Positions 41,541-50,830 are shown, counted from the first letter of the stretch. The stretch is 64,000 nucleotides of DNA from Alloalcanivorax dieselolei B5 (GCF_000300005.1 NC_018691.1:744001-808000); one strand, 5' to 3'. The notes: generated by a model from the sequence alone, not told the origin. A program made the numbers and translations.

Positions 41541-42623
41541 ATGAAAACCCGCGTTCACCGCTTCGCCACCGCCGCCCCGGACGATGTTTCCCCTCTGCGA
41601 CGGGCGCTGGGCGAAGGCGAGGTCAACGCGGATAAGGTGATCGCGGTTCTCGGCAAGACCGAAGGCAATGGTTGTGTCAACGACTTCACCCGCGCGCTGT
41701 CCACCCTGGCGCTGACCCGGCTTTTCTCCGAGGTTCTGGGTCTGAGCGACGAGGCGGTGGCGGAACGCATTGCATTGGTCATGTCCGGTGGCACCGAAGG
41801 GGGATTGTCACCGCATATTCTGGTGTTCGAGGTGATGGACGAACCCGCGCTCTCGACGTCGCCGGGGCTGGCGGCGGGCGTCGCGTTCACACCGGCCTTT
41901 CTGCCGGAGCAGATCGGTCGGTGGGCGCAGATCGATGCCACCGCGCAAGCGGTACGCGAGGCCATGGCCCGCGCCGGCATCGAGCGCAACGAGGACGTGC
42001 ATTTCGTACAGATCAAATGTCCGCTGCTGACCTCCGCCCGCTGTGACGAAGCGGCCCGGCGTGGTGCCGCCGTCGCTACTACCGATACCTATGAGTCGAT
42101 GGCGTATTCGCGTGGCGCTTCGGCGCTTGGCGTGGCGCTTGCATTGGGAGAGCTCGAGCCGGCGCAATTGCGGGACGCCGCCGTCTGTCACGAGTTCGGC
42201 CTGTACTCCGGCCGCGCCAGTACTTCCGCCGGGATTGAACTGATGCGCAACGAAATCCTGGTACTCGGTAACGCGCCGGGATGGGACTCGGAATTCCGGA
42301 TCGGCCATGACGTGATGGCCGATGCCCTGGATGCGGATGCCGTGGCCCGCGCGCTTGCCCGGGTGCCCGGTGATGGCGCCGGTGAACTGGTGGCGCTGCT
42401 GGCCAAGGCTGAGCCGTCGCGCAACGGCCTGATTCGTGGTCACCGCCACATCATGTGGGATGACAGTGACATTAATGCCACCCGCCATGCCCGAGCTCTG
42501 GTTGGCGGGGTGTTGGCGGGACGTACCGGGCATACCGCTTTGTTTGTTTCCGGGGGCGCCGAACATCAGGGGCCCGATGGTGGCGGCCCTTTGGCGGTGA
42601 TTACTCGCGCGCTGATTTCTTAA
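41541..42623 (+). CDS. Ring-opening amidohydrolase (cyanuric acid hydrolase/barbiturase family)
   Basis: 360 residues in three structural repeats, each with a Lys-Ser pair: Lys39/Ser82 (VLGKTEGNG; MSGGTEGGLSPH), Lys159 with Ser190-194 (VQIKCPLL; AYSRGAS) and Lys289/Ser337 (LLAKAEPSRNG; VSGGAEHQGPDGGGP). The spacing agrees with AtzD. The family opens cyanuric acid to 1-carboxybiuret or barbiturate to ureidomalonate. The BiuH-like gene in the same unit and the allophanate hydrolase next door favour cyanuric acid; barbiturase remains possible since BMP-type transporters often carry nucleobases. ATG 41541 is preferred over the upstream TTG because GGAG lies upstream and homology starts there. Confidence 0.9.
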   Translation: MKTRVHRFATAAPDDVSPLRRALGEGEVNADKVIAVLGKTEGNGCVNDFTRALSTLALTRLFSEVLGLSDEAVAERIALVMSGGTEGGLSPHILVFEVMDEPALSTSPGLAAGVAFTPAFLPEQIGRWAQIDATAQAVREAMARAGIERNEDVHFVQIKCPLLTSARCDEAARRGAAVATTDTYESMAYSRGASALGVALALGELEPAQLRDAAVCHEFGLYSGRASTSAGIELMRNEILVLGNAPGWDSEFRIGHDVMADALDADAVARALARVPGDGAGELVALLAKAEPSRNGLIRGHRHIMWDDSDINATRHARALVGGVLAGRTGHTALFVSGGAEHQGPDGGGPLAVITRALIS

Positions 42624-42648
42624 TGATCCAATTTACGAGGTCTCTCCG

Positions 42649-43758
42649 ATGCCAATCCTGAATCGTCGTACTTTTATCAAGGCCGCCGGTGTGCTCGGTG
42701 CCAGCACGGCACTGCCGGTCAGTCTGGCCCGCGCCGCCGACAAACCGGTGACCGTGGGGTTCATTTATGTCGGCGCCAAGGACGACTTCGGCTATAACCA
42801 GGCCCACGCCGAGGCGGCGGCGATCATCAAGGGGTTACCCAACGTCACCGTGATCGAGGAGGAAAACGTTCCGGAAACGGTGGCGGTGCAACGGTCCATG
42901 GAGGCGATGATCCGCCAGGACGGTGCTCAGCTTATTTTCCCCACCTCGTTCGGTTACTTCGACCCGCATGTGATTAAAGTGGCGCGCAAGTATCCGGAGG
43001 TACGTTTCGCCCATTGCGGCGGGCTTTGGCAAAAAGGGGTTCACCCGGACAACGCCGGCAGCTTCTTCGGCTACATCGACGAGGGCCAGTACCTCAACGG
43101 TGTCGTCGCCGGACACATGAGTAAGAGCAAGAAGCTGGGGTTCGTGGCCGCCAAGCCGATCCCGCAGGTATTGCGTAACCTGAATGCCTTCACGCTTGGC
43201 GCGCGTTCGGTGGATCCGGAGATCACCACCACGGTGATTTTCACCGGCGACTGGTCGCTGCCGGTGAAGGAAGCGGAAGCTGCCAACAGCCTCATCGATC
43301 AGGGCTGTGATGTGCTCACCTGTCACGTCGATGGCCCCAAAGTGTTGGTGGAAACCGCGGAAAAACGCGACGTGATGACCTGCGGCTACCACGCCAGCCA
43401 GGCTGCGCTGGCGCCGAAAGGGTATCTCACCGGTGCCGAATGGAACTGGGAGACGCCCTACCGCGCCCACGTGATGGCTCTGCAGTCCGGAGCGCCAATG
43501 AACAACTTCATGCGTGGCGGTTTGAAGGAAGGGTTCGTCAAGACCTCGCCCTACGGGCCGGCGGTGAGTGACGCGGCCAAGGCGGCGGCGGATGCCGTCA
43601 AGGCCAGTATGCTCAAGAACGAGTTCTCCATCTTTACCGGGCCGATCAGGAACAACACCGGCGAGGTGATGGTGGCCGAGGGGACGGTGCTGACACAAAC
43701 GGATGTGGTACTGGAGAGGATGGACTATCTGGTGGAAGGCGTGCGCGGCCAGATCTGA
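42649..43758 (+). CDS. BMP-family ABC transporter substrate-binding protein
   Basis: 369 residues. A twin-arginine-type signal (NRRTFIKAAGVLGAS ... ARAA) precedes a BMP/PnrA-like domain: VTVGFIYVGAKDDFGYNQAH, IFPTSFGYFDPHVIKVARKYP, GFVAAKPIPQVLRNLNAFTLGA and the typical CDVLTCHVDGP. Relatives bind purine or pyrimidine nucleosides, or cyclic ureides and related compounds. Position directly after the amidohydrolase suggests it binds that enzyme's ring substrate or an intermediate. It forms one importer with the two permeases and the ATPase of this unit. Confidence 0.92.
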   Translation: MPILNRRTFIKAAGVLGASTALPVSLARAADKPVTVGFIYVGAKDDFGYNQAHAEAAAIIKGLPNVTVIEEENVPETVAVQRSMEAMIRQDGAQLIFPTSFGYFDPHVIKVARKYPEVRFAHCGGLWQKGVHPDNAGSFFGYIDEGQYLNGVVAGHMSKSKKLGFVAAKPIPQVLRNLNAFTLGARSVDPEITTTVIFTGDWSLPVKEAEAANSLIDQGCDVLTCHVDGPKVLVETAEKRDVMTCGYHASQAALAPKGYLTGAEWNWETPYRAHVMALQSGAPMNNFMRGGLKEGFVKTSPYGPAVSDAAKAAADAVKASMLKNEFSIFTGPIRNNTGEVMVAEGTVLTQTDVVLERMDYLVEGVRGQI

Positions 43759-43761
43759 CCG

Positions 43762-44877
43762 ATGTCGATACGTATTCCTCCCGTTGCCGCTCGGGGGCTG
43801 GCTTTGGGCCTGCCCGCGCTGCCCACCGTGGTGGCCGTGGCCACGACCGTGCTGTTGTTCTCCGTGTTTCTCTGGGCCCGGGAAATACCGGTTCTGGAAG
43901 CCGGCGCGCTGATTTATCAGGGGGCCTTCGGTTCGGCCTTTTCCTGGGAAAACACCCTTCTGCGCGCGGCGCCGCTGATGTTGACGGCGCTATGCGTGGC
44001 GCTGCCGGCGCGGGCCGGCCTGATCATCATCGGCGGCGAAGGCGCGCTGGTGCTGGGCGGGTTGGCGGCGGCGGTGACGCCGCTGTGGCTGCCGGCATTG
44101 CCGGCCTCGCTGATGTGGGTGGCGATGGCCGCCGCCGCCATGGCCGTGGGCGGCTTCTGGATCGGTCTCAGTGGCTGGATGCGCCAGCGGCGCGGTGTCA
44201 ACGAGACCATCGGCAGCCTGCTGCTTTCCTATATCGCCCTGGCGGTGTTCCGACATCTGGTGGAAGGCCCGCTGCGGGATCCCGCCAGTCTCAACAAGCC
44301 GTCCACGGCACCGTTGCCGGACGCCTACAGCGTGGGCGTGATCAGCGATACGTTCTATGTGCACTGGGGGCTGGTGGCCGGCGTGGTGGTTTGCGTGCTG
44401 GCCCATGTGCTGGTCCGTCACAGTGTTTCCGGTTTCGCCTTTTCCATTGTCGGCGGCAATGTGCGTGCCGCCCGTATGCTTGGGTTGCCGGTAAACCGTC
44501 TGGTGCTGGTGACCTGCGCGCTGGGCGGAGCCGCCGCCGGCCTTGCCGGCATGTTCGAAGTGGCGGCGGTTCAGGGCAGCGCCAACGCGGCTTTGATCGC
44601 GGGTTATGGCACCAGTGGCATTCTGGTGGCCTTCGCCGCCCGCCATAACCCGTTGGCGATCATCGTCTGTGCGATTCTGCTCGGCGGGGTCGAAGCCAGC
44701 GGCAGTCTGCTGCAACGGCGGCTGGGGCTGCCCGACGCCACCACTTTGATTCTCGAAGGCGTGCTGTTCGTCAATCTGTTGGCCTGGGAAGCGTTGAACG
44801 GCCGCGTTCTGCATTGGCGTATTCACTGGCGGGAGCGGGGCCGGGCGCCGGCCGGAGGGGTGGTGCAACATGGCTGA
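43762..44877 (+). CDS. ABC transporter permease (BMP/nucleobase type, first subunit)
   Basis: 371 residues, about nine membrane segments. It has the pattern of sugar/nucleoside permeases of the YufP/BmpB type: LLRAAPLMLTALCVALPARAG, LIIIGGEGALVLGGLAAAV, RRGVNETIGSLLLSYIALAV and GANxA-like GSANAALIAGYGTSGILVAF. It starts 3 bp after the binding-protein gene and overlaps the second permease by 8 bases. Confidence 0.92.
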   Translation: MSIRIPPVAARGLALGLPALPTVVAVATTVLLFSVFLWAREIPVLEAGALIYQGAFGSAFSWENTLLRAAPLMLTALCVALPARAGLIIIGGEGALVLGGLAAAVTPLWLPALPASLMWVAMAAAAMAVGGFWIGLSGWMRQRRGVNETIGSLLLSYIALAVFRHLVEGPLRDPASLNKPSTAPLPDAYSVGVISDTFYVHWGLVAGVVVCVLAHVLVRHSVSGFAFSIVGGNVRAARMLGLPVNRLVLVTCALGGAAAGLAGMFEVAAVQGSANAALIAGYGTSGILVAFAARHNPLAIIVCAILLGGVEASGSLLQRRLGLPDATTLILEGVLFVNLLAWEALNGRVLHWRIHWRERGRAPAGGVVQHG

Positions 44878-45790
44878 AATCGACTATTCAGTATTGCTGC
44901 TGGCTTTGCTGGCCGGCGCCATACGGGTGGGAACACCGTTCCTGTTCGTCAGTCTTGGCGAATGTCTGACCGAGAAAGGCGGGCGCATCAATCTGGGTCT
45001 GGAAGGCATTCTCGTGGTCGGCGCCATGAGCGGCTACGCTGTGGCCTATCTCACCGATTCCGCCTGGCTCGGTGTGCTGGCCGCCGGTTGTGCCGGCTGC
45101 GCGCTCGGTGCTTTCCATGGCGTGATCTGCTCACTGCCGCGGGTCAATGACATTGCTTTCGGTATCGCCCTGATCCTGCTGGGTACCGGTCTGGCGTTCT
45201 TTTTCGGCAAGGCGTTCATCCAGCCGCAGGCGCCGTCGTTGCCGTCCATCGAGCTGGGGGCCTGGAGCGACGACGCCCGGGTGCGCTCCGCTCTGTCGGT
45301 GAATGTTCTGTTCTTTATCGGCGTGGCCCTGACGTTGTTGATGCACTGGGGGTTGCGCGCCACTCGTTGGGGATTGGTGCTGCGGTTGGTGGGAGATCAC
45401 GCCCAATCCGCCCGGGCCCTGGGATACCGGCCGGCGCTGGTGCGCACCCTGGCCACCGCCAGCGGCGGCTTCCTGGCCGGTGTTGGCGGCGCCTATCTGT
45501 CTCTCTATTACCCCGGCAGCTGGAATGAAGGGCTTTCCAGTGGCCAGGGGCTGATGGCCGTGGCGCTGGTGATTTTCGCCCGCTGGCAACCATTGAACTG
45601 TTTGTGGGCGGCTTTGTTGTTCGGCGCGTCCGGCGCGGTCGGCCCGGCGTTGCAAGCGGTGGGCATCAGCAGTGGTTATTACCTGTTCGCGGCCATGCCT
45701 TACGCCCTCACTCTGCTGGTGATGTACCTGTCCTGCCGACCCAATCAAACCCTCAGCGGTGCGCCCGGTGAGTTGAGTCTCAACCGATAG
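44870..45790 (+). CDS. ABC transporter permease (BMP/nucleobase type, second subunit)
   Basis: 306 residues, a YufQ-type permease. LGECLTEKGGRINLGLEGIL and GAMSGYAVAYLTDS are the family entry motif, ALGYRPALVRTLATASGGFLAGVGGAYLSL the cytosolic coupling loop, and GQGLMAVALVIFARWQPL the last conserved block. It makes the heterodimeric pore with the preceding permease. The amidase gene begins 11 bp later. Confidence 0.92.
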   Translation: MAEIDYSVLLLALLAGAIRVGTPFLFVSLGECLTEKGGRINLGLEGILVVGAMSGYAVAYLTDSAWLGVLAAGCAGCALGAFHGVICSLPRVNDIAFGIALILLGTGLAFFFGKAFIQPQAPSLPSIELGAWSDDARVRSALSVNVLFFIGVALTLLMHWGLRATRWGLVLRLVGDHAQSARALGYRPALVRTLATASGGFLAGVGGAYLSLYYPGSWNEGLSSGQGLMAVALVIFARWQPLNCLWAALLFGASGAVGPALQAVGISSGYYLFAAMPYALTLLVMYLSCRPNQTLSGAPGELSLNR

Positions 45791-45801
45791 GAGACGATGA
45801 C

Positions 45802-46824
45802 ATGAGCAGCGGCCTTGGTGGCTTGAACAAATCCCCCGACGGCGTGGTTGTCGGCCTGGCGCAACTGGAGTTACCGGATCCGCACAGTCGCGACGAAGTG
45901 TGGCAACAAACACAGAACGTCATCCGGATGATTGGCAAGGCCCGGCGCAGTATGCCGGAGATGGATCTGATCGTGTTTCCCGAGTACTCGTTGCACGGGT
46001 TGTCCATGGATACCTCCGATGAGGTCCTGTGTTCCCTTGATGGTCCGGAAGTCGGCGCGCTGCGGGAGGCGTGCGTGGAAAACCGCATCTGGGGCTGCTT
46101 CTCGATCATGGAAACCAATCCCGGGGGCAATCCGTTCAACAGCGGTCTGATCATCGATGATCAGGGCGAGATTCAGTTGTACTACCGCAAATTGCATCCC
46201 TGGGTGCCGGTGGAGCCTTGGGAGCCAGGCGACCTGGGAATCCCGGTGTGCGACGGCCCCAAAGGGTGCAAGCTGGCGTTGATCATTTGCCATGACGGCA
46301 TGTTCCCGGAAATGGCGCGGGAGTGCGCCTACAAAGGCGCGGAAATCATGATCCGCACCGCCGGCTACACCGCGCCCATCCGGCATTCCTGGAAAATCAC
46401 CAACCAGGCCAATGCGTTCTGCAACCTGATGCAAACCGCCAGCGTCTGCATGTGCGGCTCCGACGGCACTTTCGATTCCATGGGCGAAGCCATGTTCGTC
46501 AACTTCGACGGCGTACCACTGGTGGAAGGAAGTGGCCGGGCCGATGAAATCGTCTGCTGCGAGCTGCGTCCTGATCTGGTGCGCGAGGCGCGGCGGCACT
46601 GGGGCGTGGAAAACAATATCTATCAGTTCGGCCATCGCGGTTACGTGGCGGTGAAAGGCGGAGCTGGAGACTGCCCCTATACCTACATGCACGACCTGGC
46701 CGCCGGCCGTTACCGGCTGCCGTGGGAAGAGCAGGTGATGCACACCGACGGACGCGCTTTCGGGTTCGATGCGCCGGAACGCCTTTACTCGCCCAGCGGC
46801 GATCACGTCGACCAGAAGGATTGA
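45802..46824 (+). CDS. Formamidase-like amidase (AmiF/AmiE branch of nitrilase superfamily)
   Basis: 340 residues, the length of AmiF (334) and AmiE (346). The Glu-Lys-Cys triad is seen at Glu61 (VFPEYS), Lys130 (YRKLHP) and Cys163 (ICHDGMFPE). Long stretches such as [16 protein letters not shown] and [17 protein letters not shown] match AmiF of Helicobacter closely. AmiF hydrolyses formamide to formate and ammonia. In this unit it might act on another small amide made during ring breakdown, or supply extra nitrogen from formamide. Spacing to the BiuH-like gene is 5 bp. Confidence 0.88.
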   Translation: MSSGLGGLNKSPDGVVVGLAQLELPDPHSRDEVWQQTQNVIRMIGKARRSMPEMDLIVFPEYSLHGLSMDTSDEVLCSLDGPEVGALREACVENRIWGCFSIMETNPGGNPFNSGLIIDDQGEIQLYYRKLHPWVPVEPWEPGDLGIPVCDGPKGCKLALIICHDGMFPEMARECAYKGAEIMIRTAGYTAPIRHSWKITNQANAFCNLMQTASVCMCGSDGTFDSMGEAMFVNFDGVPLVEGSGRADEIVCCELRPDLVREARRHWGVENNIYQFGHRGYVAVKGGAGDCPYTYMHDLAAGRYRLPWEEQVMHTDGRAFGFDAPERLYSPSGDHVDQKD

Positions 46825-46829
46825 ATGTC

Positions 46830-47519
46830 ATGCCACCACGTTACCTGGATTCGGAACCCTACCCGTGGCCGTACAACGGCGAACTGACGCCGGAAAATAC
46901 CGCGCTGATCGTGATCGATATGCAGACCGATTTCTGCGGCGCCGGCGGTTACGTCGACACCATGGGCTACGATCTGTCGCTGACCCGGGCGCCGATTGAA
47001 CCGATCAAAGCGGTGCTGACGCTGATGCGGGAGCAAGGATTCTGCATCATTCATACTCGCGAAGGGCATCGCCCGGATTTGTCCGACTTGCCCGCCAACA
47101 AGCGCTGGCGTTCGCGGCGCATCGGCGCCGGTATCGGCGATCAGGGACCCTGCGGCCGTATTCTGGTCCGTGGCGAACCGGGGTGGGAGATCATTCCGGA
47201 GCTGGCGCCACTGGACGGTGAAGTGATCATCGACAAACCCGGTAAGGGTTCGTTCTGCGCCACCGATCTTGAATTGATTCTGCGTACCCGTGGTATCGAA
47301 AACCTCATCCTGACCGGTATCACCACCGACGTGTGCGTGCACACCACCATGCGGGAAGCCAATGACCGGGGTTTCGAGTGTCTGCTGCTGGAGGACTGCT
47401 GCGGTGCCACCGACACCGGCAATCACACCGCCGCGATCAACATGGTGAAGATGCAGGGAGGCGTGTTCGGCGCGGTGTCGGATTCCGAAGCCCTGTTGCG
47501 AACCCTGGACGGAGTCTGA
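46830..47519 (+). CDS. biuH: Biuret hydrolase (cysteine hydrolase, isochorismatase fold)
   Basis: 229 residues. Converts biuret to allophanate plus ammonia. The triad is Asp30 (VIDMQTDF), Lys136 ([10 protein letters not shown]) and Cys169 (TTDVCVHTT), each offset by six from the Asp36/Lys142/Cys175 triad I recall for Rhizobium leguminosarum BiuH. Long blocks also agree: [30 protein letters not shown] and [14 protein letters not shown]. This makes BiuH much likelier than a generic isochorismatase. ATG 46830 follows AAGGA. It ends 2 bp before the ABC ATPase start. Confidence 0.9.
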   Translation: MPPRYLDSEPYPWPYNGELTPENTALIVIDMQTDFCGAGGYVDTMGYDLSLTRAPIEPIKAVLTLMREQGFCIIHTREGHRPDLSDLPANKRWRSRRIGAGIGDQGPCGRILVRGEPGWEIIPELAPLDGEVIIDKPGKGSFCATDLELILRTRGIENLILTGITTDVCVHTTMREANDRGFECLLLEDCCGATDTGNHTAAINMVKMQGGVFGAVSDSEALLRTLDGV

Positions 47520-47521
47520 TC

Positions 47522-49051
47522 ATGCGGGCACTGAGCCTGGAAACTCTGAGCGCGGGGAAATCCTACGGACATTTTCGCGCGCTCGATGGGGTATCCCTGA
47601 AGGTGCGGGCCGGTACCGTGCATGCGCTGCTGGGGGAGAACGGTGCCGGTAAAAGCACGCTGGTGAAAGGTCTGGTGGGTTACGATCCGCTGGATAGCGG
47701 GTCGATTCTGGTGAGCGATCGTGAGCGGCAGATCCGGGCGCCGCGCGAGGCGCATGCGCTCGGCATCGGTATGGTCTACCAGCACTTCACGGTAGCGCCG
47801 GGCCTTAGCGTGGCGGAGAACCTGGTGTTGTCCCGCGACGATCCGCCATTGCGAATCCGGTGGAAAGCGGAACGCGACCGGCTGCGGGCGTTCATGGACG
47901 ATATGCCGTTCCAGCTGGACCCGGACCGTCCGGTGAGCGGGCTCGCCGCCGGCGAAAAACAGAAGTTGGAAATTCTCAAACAGCTTTATTTGCAGCGCCG
48001 TCTCATCATCCTCGATGAACCGACCTCGGTGCTGACGCCGCAGGAGGCGGATGAAGTGCTCGGGCTGATGCGGGACCTCGCTCACGCCGGGGAAGTATCG
48101 GTTCTGATGATCACGCACAAATTCCGGGAAGTCACCGCGTTTGCCGATGACGTGACCGTGCTGCGCAAGGGCGCCATGGTGGGCAGCTGCGCGGTGGCGG
48201 ACACCACGGTGGAGGCGCTGTCCGGCTGGATGATGGGGCGGGCGCCAACCCATAACACCACGGTGGAGCGGCCGCCGGTGAACGAGAAGACGGAACCGTG
48301 CCTGCGGGTCACGGACATGGTGGCGCATAACGATAAGGGCGTTGAGGCGGTGCACCGGGTGTCCCTGTCGGTGCGCCCCGGGGAAATCGTCGGCATCGCC
48401 GGTATTTCCGGTAATGGTCAGAAAGAGCTTACCGAAGTGCTGCTCGGTCAGCGGCAGGCGGAGAGCGGGGCGGTTTGGATCAACGGCCGCCCCTACCATG
48501 GCCGCCGTGAAGAAATGCTGCGGGAGAAAGTGCACAGCCTGCCGGAGGAACCTTTGCGTAATGCTTGTATCGGCACCATGAGCGTGGCGGAGAACCTGGC
48601 GTTGCGGCAGTTTGATCAACCCGCGCTGTGCCGTTGGGGCTGGTGGATGAACCGGGCCGCCATCGACAAACAGGCCGGTGAACGTATCGAACGCTTCCAG
48701 GTCAGCCCGGCGGACCCGGCGCGTCCGATCCAGACTCTTTCCGGCGGTAACGTGCAACGGGTGGTACTGGCGCGGGAACTGACCGAGGAGGTGGCGGTGC
48801 TGATCGTATCCAACCCGGTGTTCGGCCTCGATTTCGCCTCGGTGGCGATGATCCACCAGCGTCTGCTGGAAGCGCGCAATCGTGGCGCCGGAGTGTTGCT
48901 GCTGAGTGAAGACCTGGATGAGCTGCTGGAGCTGGCGGACCAGATCCTGGTGATCCATGACGGCCACATCAGCTACCAGACCCGCGCCGCCGACGCCAAC
49001 CGGGTTGAACTGGGACGTCACATGGCCGGCGTGGAGGCGGAGGCATGTTGA
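47522..49051 (+). CDS. ABC transporter ATP-binding protein (double-domain, BMP type)
   Basis: 509 residues with two nucleotide-binding domains, as in sugar/nucleoside ATPases of the YufO/RbsA kind. Domain 1: Walker [10 protein letters not shown], signature region [19 protein letters not shown], Walker [14 protein letters not shown]. Domain 2: degenerate Walker [13 protein letters not shown], signature [15 protein letters not shown] and an altered Walker B ([11 protein letters not shown]), so probably only domain 1 hydrolyses ATP efficiently. It completes the importer with the binding protein and permeases upstream; separation of the ATPase from the permeases by two enzyme genes is unusual. 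Overlaps the next gene by 7 bases. Confidence 0.93.
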   Translation: MRALSLETLSAGKSYGHFRALDGVSLKVRAGTVHALLGENGAGKSTLVKGLVGYDPLDSGSILVSDRERQIRAPREAHALGIGMVYQHFTVAPGLSVAENLVLSRDDPPLRIRWKAERDRLRAFMDDMPFQLDPDRPVSGLAAGEKQKLEILKQLYLQRRLIILDEPTSVLTPQEADEVLGLMRDLAHAGEVSVLMITHKFREVTAFADDVTVLRKGAMVGSCAVADTTVEALSGWMMGRAPTHNTTVERPPVNEKTEPCLRVTDMVAHNDKGVEAVHRVSLSVRPGEIVGIAGISGNGQKELTEVLLGQRQAESGAVWINGRPYHGRREEMLREKVHSLPEEPLRNACIGTMSVAENLALRQFDQPALCRWGWWMNRAAIDKQAGERIERFQVSPADPARPIQTLSGGNVQRVVLARELTEEVAVLIVSNPVFGLDFASVAMIHQRLLEARNRGAGVLLLSEDLDELLELADQILVIHDGHISYQTRAADANRVELGRHMAGVEAEAC

Positions 49052-49722
49052 GCGTCACCGCGAAGCCGGATGCTTTTCCCCTCGACCCCGGTCACTGCGC
49101 CTTGGTGGTGATCGATATGCAGCGGGATTTCATCGAACCCGGCGGGTTCGGCGCGGCGCTCGGCAATGACGTGTCCCGGCTGGCGCCGGTGGTGCCGAGA
49201 GTGGCGGCGCTGCTGGCGCTGGCCCGGGAACAGCGGCTGACGGTGATCCACACCCGGGAATCGCATCTGCCGGATCTGTCCGACTGCCCGCCGTTGAAAC
49301 GGAACAAGCTGCCAGCAGGGCGCCGCATTGGCGATGACGGGCCAATGGGACGGATCCTGGTGCGCGGCGAGCCCGGCAACCGGATCCTCGATGCGGTGGC
49401 GCCCGAGCCCGGTGAATGGCAGGTGGATAAACCGGGGAAAGGCATGTTCCATGCCACCGGGCTGGATCAGCGCCTGCGTGACGCGGGTATCACTCAGTTG
49501 ATTTTCGCCGGCGTCACCACCGAAGTCTGTGTACAAACCAGCATGCGCGAGGCCTGCGATCGGGGCTATGACTGCCTGGTGATCGAGGATGCCACGGAAA
49601 GTTACTTCCCCGAATTCAAAGCCGCCACTCTGGCGATGATCGTGGCCCAGGGCGGCATCGTCGGACGGTGCGCCTCACTGGACGCATTGCGCCGGGCTTT
49701 CCAACAAGGAGTGAGTGCATGA
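49045..49722 (+). CDS. Second cysteine hydrolase (isochorismatase-like amidohydrolase)
   Basis: 225 residues. Same fold and triad as the BiuH-like protein: Asp24 (VVIDMQRDF), Lys129 ([10 protein letters not shown]) and Cys162 ([13 protein letters not shown]). The N-terminus and the loop around [20 protein letters not shown] differ from BiuH, so another substrate is likely. Relatives of this branch are found as ureidoacrylate- or carbamoyl-type amidohydrolases. It overlaps both neighbours, so it belongs to the unit. Substrate unknown; a carbamoylated or dicarboxylated intermediate of ring breakdown is an inference. Confidence 0.85.
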   Translation: MLSVTAKPDAFPLDPGHCALVVIDMQRDFIEPGGFGAALGNDVSRLAPVVPRVAALLALAREQRLTVIHTRESHLPDLSDCPPLKRNKLPAGRRIGDDGPMGRILVRGEPGNRILDAVAPEPGEWQVDKPGKGMFHATGLDQRLRDAGITQLIFAGVTTEVCVQTSMREACDRGYDCLVIEDATESYFPEFKAATLAMIVAQGGIVGRCASLDALRRAFQQGVSA

Positions 49723-50114
49723 CCGGTCAGGACATCAATATTCCCTCGGTGGTGGCCGAGGTGCGCGCCGCCTTCGAGGCGTATGAAGCGGCGCTGTTGG
49801 CCAACCGGCTGGCGGCGCTGGATCGGGCCTTCTGGGACGCGGAGGCAACGGTGCGCTACGGCGTCGCCGAGAATTTATACGGTGCCGATACCATCGCCCG
49901 CTATCGGCGTCAGTGCGAGCCGGTGCCCGCCAGTCGCCGGCTGCTGAATACCGTGATCACCACTTATGGTGCTGATGCCGCCACGGTCAGCACTCAATTT
50001 CGCAACGGTGACAGTCAGCAATTGGGGCGCCAGATGCAGACCTGGATTCGTTTCGAGGACGGCTGGAAGGTGGTGGCGGCCCATGTCAGCGTGGATTTGG
50101 CGACTCTGGAATAG
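49719..50114 (+). CDS. AtzH/HpxZ-like protein (DUF3225, SnoaL-like fold)
   Basis: 131 residues with the AtzH/HpxZ pattern: [50 protein letters not shown] and [21 protein letters not shown]. AtzH is reported to deamidate 1,3-dicarboxyurea to allophanate in the AtzD-AtzE/G-AtzH-AtzF cyanurate pathway; HpxZ belongs to purine-ureide clusters. Here no AtzE/AtzG genes accompany it, so it may act on a related intermediate or be a remnant of a mixed pathway. ATG 49719 overlaps the preceding stop by 4 bases. Last gene of the nine-gene unit. Confidence 0.85.
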   Translation: MTGQDINIPSVVAEVRAAFEAYEAALLANRLAALDRAFWDAEATVRYGVAENLYGADTIARYRRQCEPVPASRRLLNTVITTYGADAATVSTQFRNGDSQQLGRQMQTWIRFEDGWKVVAAHVSVDLATLE

Positions 50115-50162
50115 GGGGCGGCGCGCTTACAGCGTGGTCTTGGGGACATGAATTCGCACTGT

Positions 50163-50231
50163 ATTCGCGAGCAAGCTCGCTTCCCACAGGGGGCTACGAT
50201 GTCGCTGTGGGAAGCGAGCTTGCTCGCGAAT
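50163..50231. repeat. Perfect inverted repeat (27-bp arms) after the nitrogen unit
   Basis: Arm 50163-50189 (core GCGAGCAAGCTCGCTTCCCA) is repeated exactly inverted at 50205-50231 with a 15-base interval. It lies 48 bp past the AtzH-like stop and may end or stabilise the transcript. GCGAGCAAGCTCGC recalls common Pseudomonas-type REPs rather than the GTAGGAGC family elsewhere in this window. Confidence 0.88.
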
Positions 50232-50338
50232 GTGGCGTGCTAGCGTGCCAGCGGTCGATCAACCGCGATTTCCCCGGGGGTGGCACTTACCGTCACCGCT
50301 GGGGAAACCGCGAGTGTTCACCGGCGTCAAACTGCACC

Positions 50339-50830
50339 CTACAGGAAGGATTTGGCGTCGGAGGTGCGGCGCATGGCGCCGTCGGCGGCGTTCGCCAGCT
50401 CCCGCCCCTTGGTGACGAAGTGCCGGGAAAAATAATCATGGTGCTCGGTATGTTCATGGAAATGATGCGGCGTGAGCACCGCGGTGAGAACCGGCACTTC
50501 GGTTTCCAGCTGCACCTGCATCAGGCCGTTGATGACCGCGGTGGCGACGAAGTCATGGCGATAAATACCGCCATCCACCACCAGGCCGCTGCAGGCGATC
50601 GCCGCGTAGCGTCCGGATTTGGCCAGCAGTTTGGCTTGCAGGGGGATTTCGTAGGCGCCGGGTACCGCGATCACGTCGATCTGGTCGTCGCCGTAGCCGA
50701 GGCGACCCAGCTCTTCGCGAAAGCCGGTCAGACACTGGAGCACGATGTCCTGGTGCCAACTGGCATGGATAAAGGCCAGGCGCTGTTGTTCGGGATGGTA
50801 AGGCTGGGTGGAACTCTGGGTCTGATTCAT
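50339..50830 (-). CDS. ribH2: 6,7-dimethyl-8-ribityllumazine synthase, type II (RibH2)
   Basis: 163 residues. Lumazine synthase makes the direct riboflavin precursor. The sequence follows the decameric type-II enzyme of Brucella rather than the usual RibH: FIHASWHQDIV, IAVPGAYEIPLQAKLLAKSG, DGGIYRHDFVATAVINGLMQ and VLTPHHFHEHTEHHDYF. ATG 50830 follows AGGAAAACGGC. It stands alone, without ribD, ribE or ribBA, behind an FMN riboswitch on the same strand, so it is expected to be switched on when FMN is low. Confidence 0.95.
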   Translation of the reverse strand: MNQTQSSTQPYHPEQQRLAFIHASWHQDIVLQCLTGFREELGRLGYGDDQIDVIAVPGAYEIPLQAKLLAKSGRYAAIACSGLVVDGGIYRHDFVATAVINGLMQVQLETEVPVLTAVLTPHHFHEHTEHHDYFSRHFVTKGRELANAADGAMRRTSDAKSFL

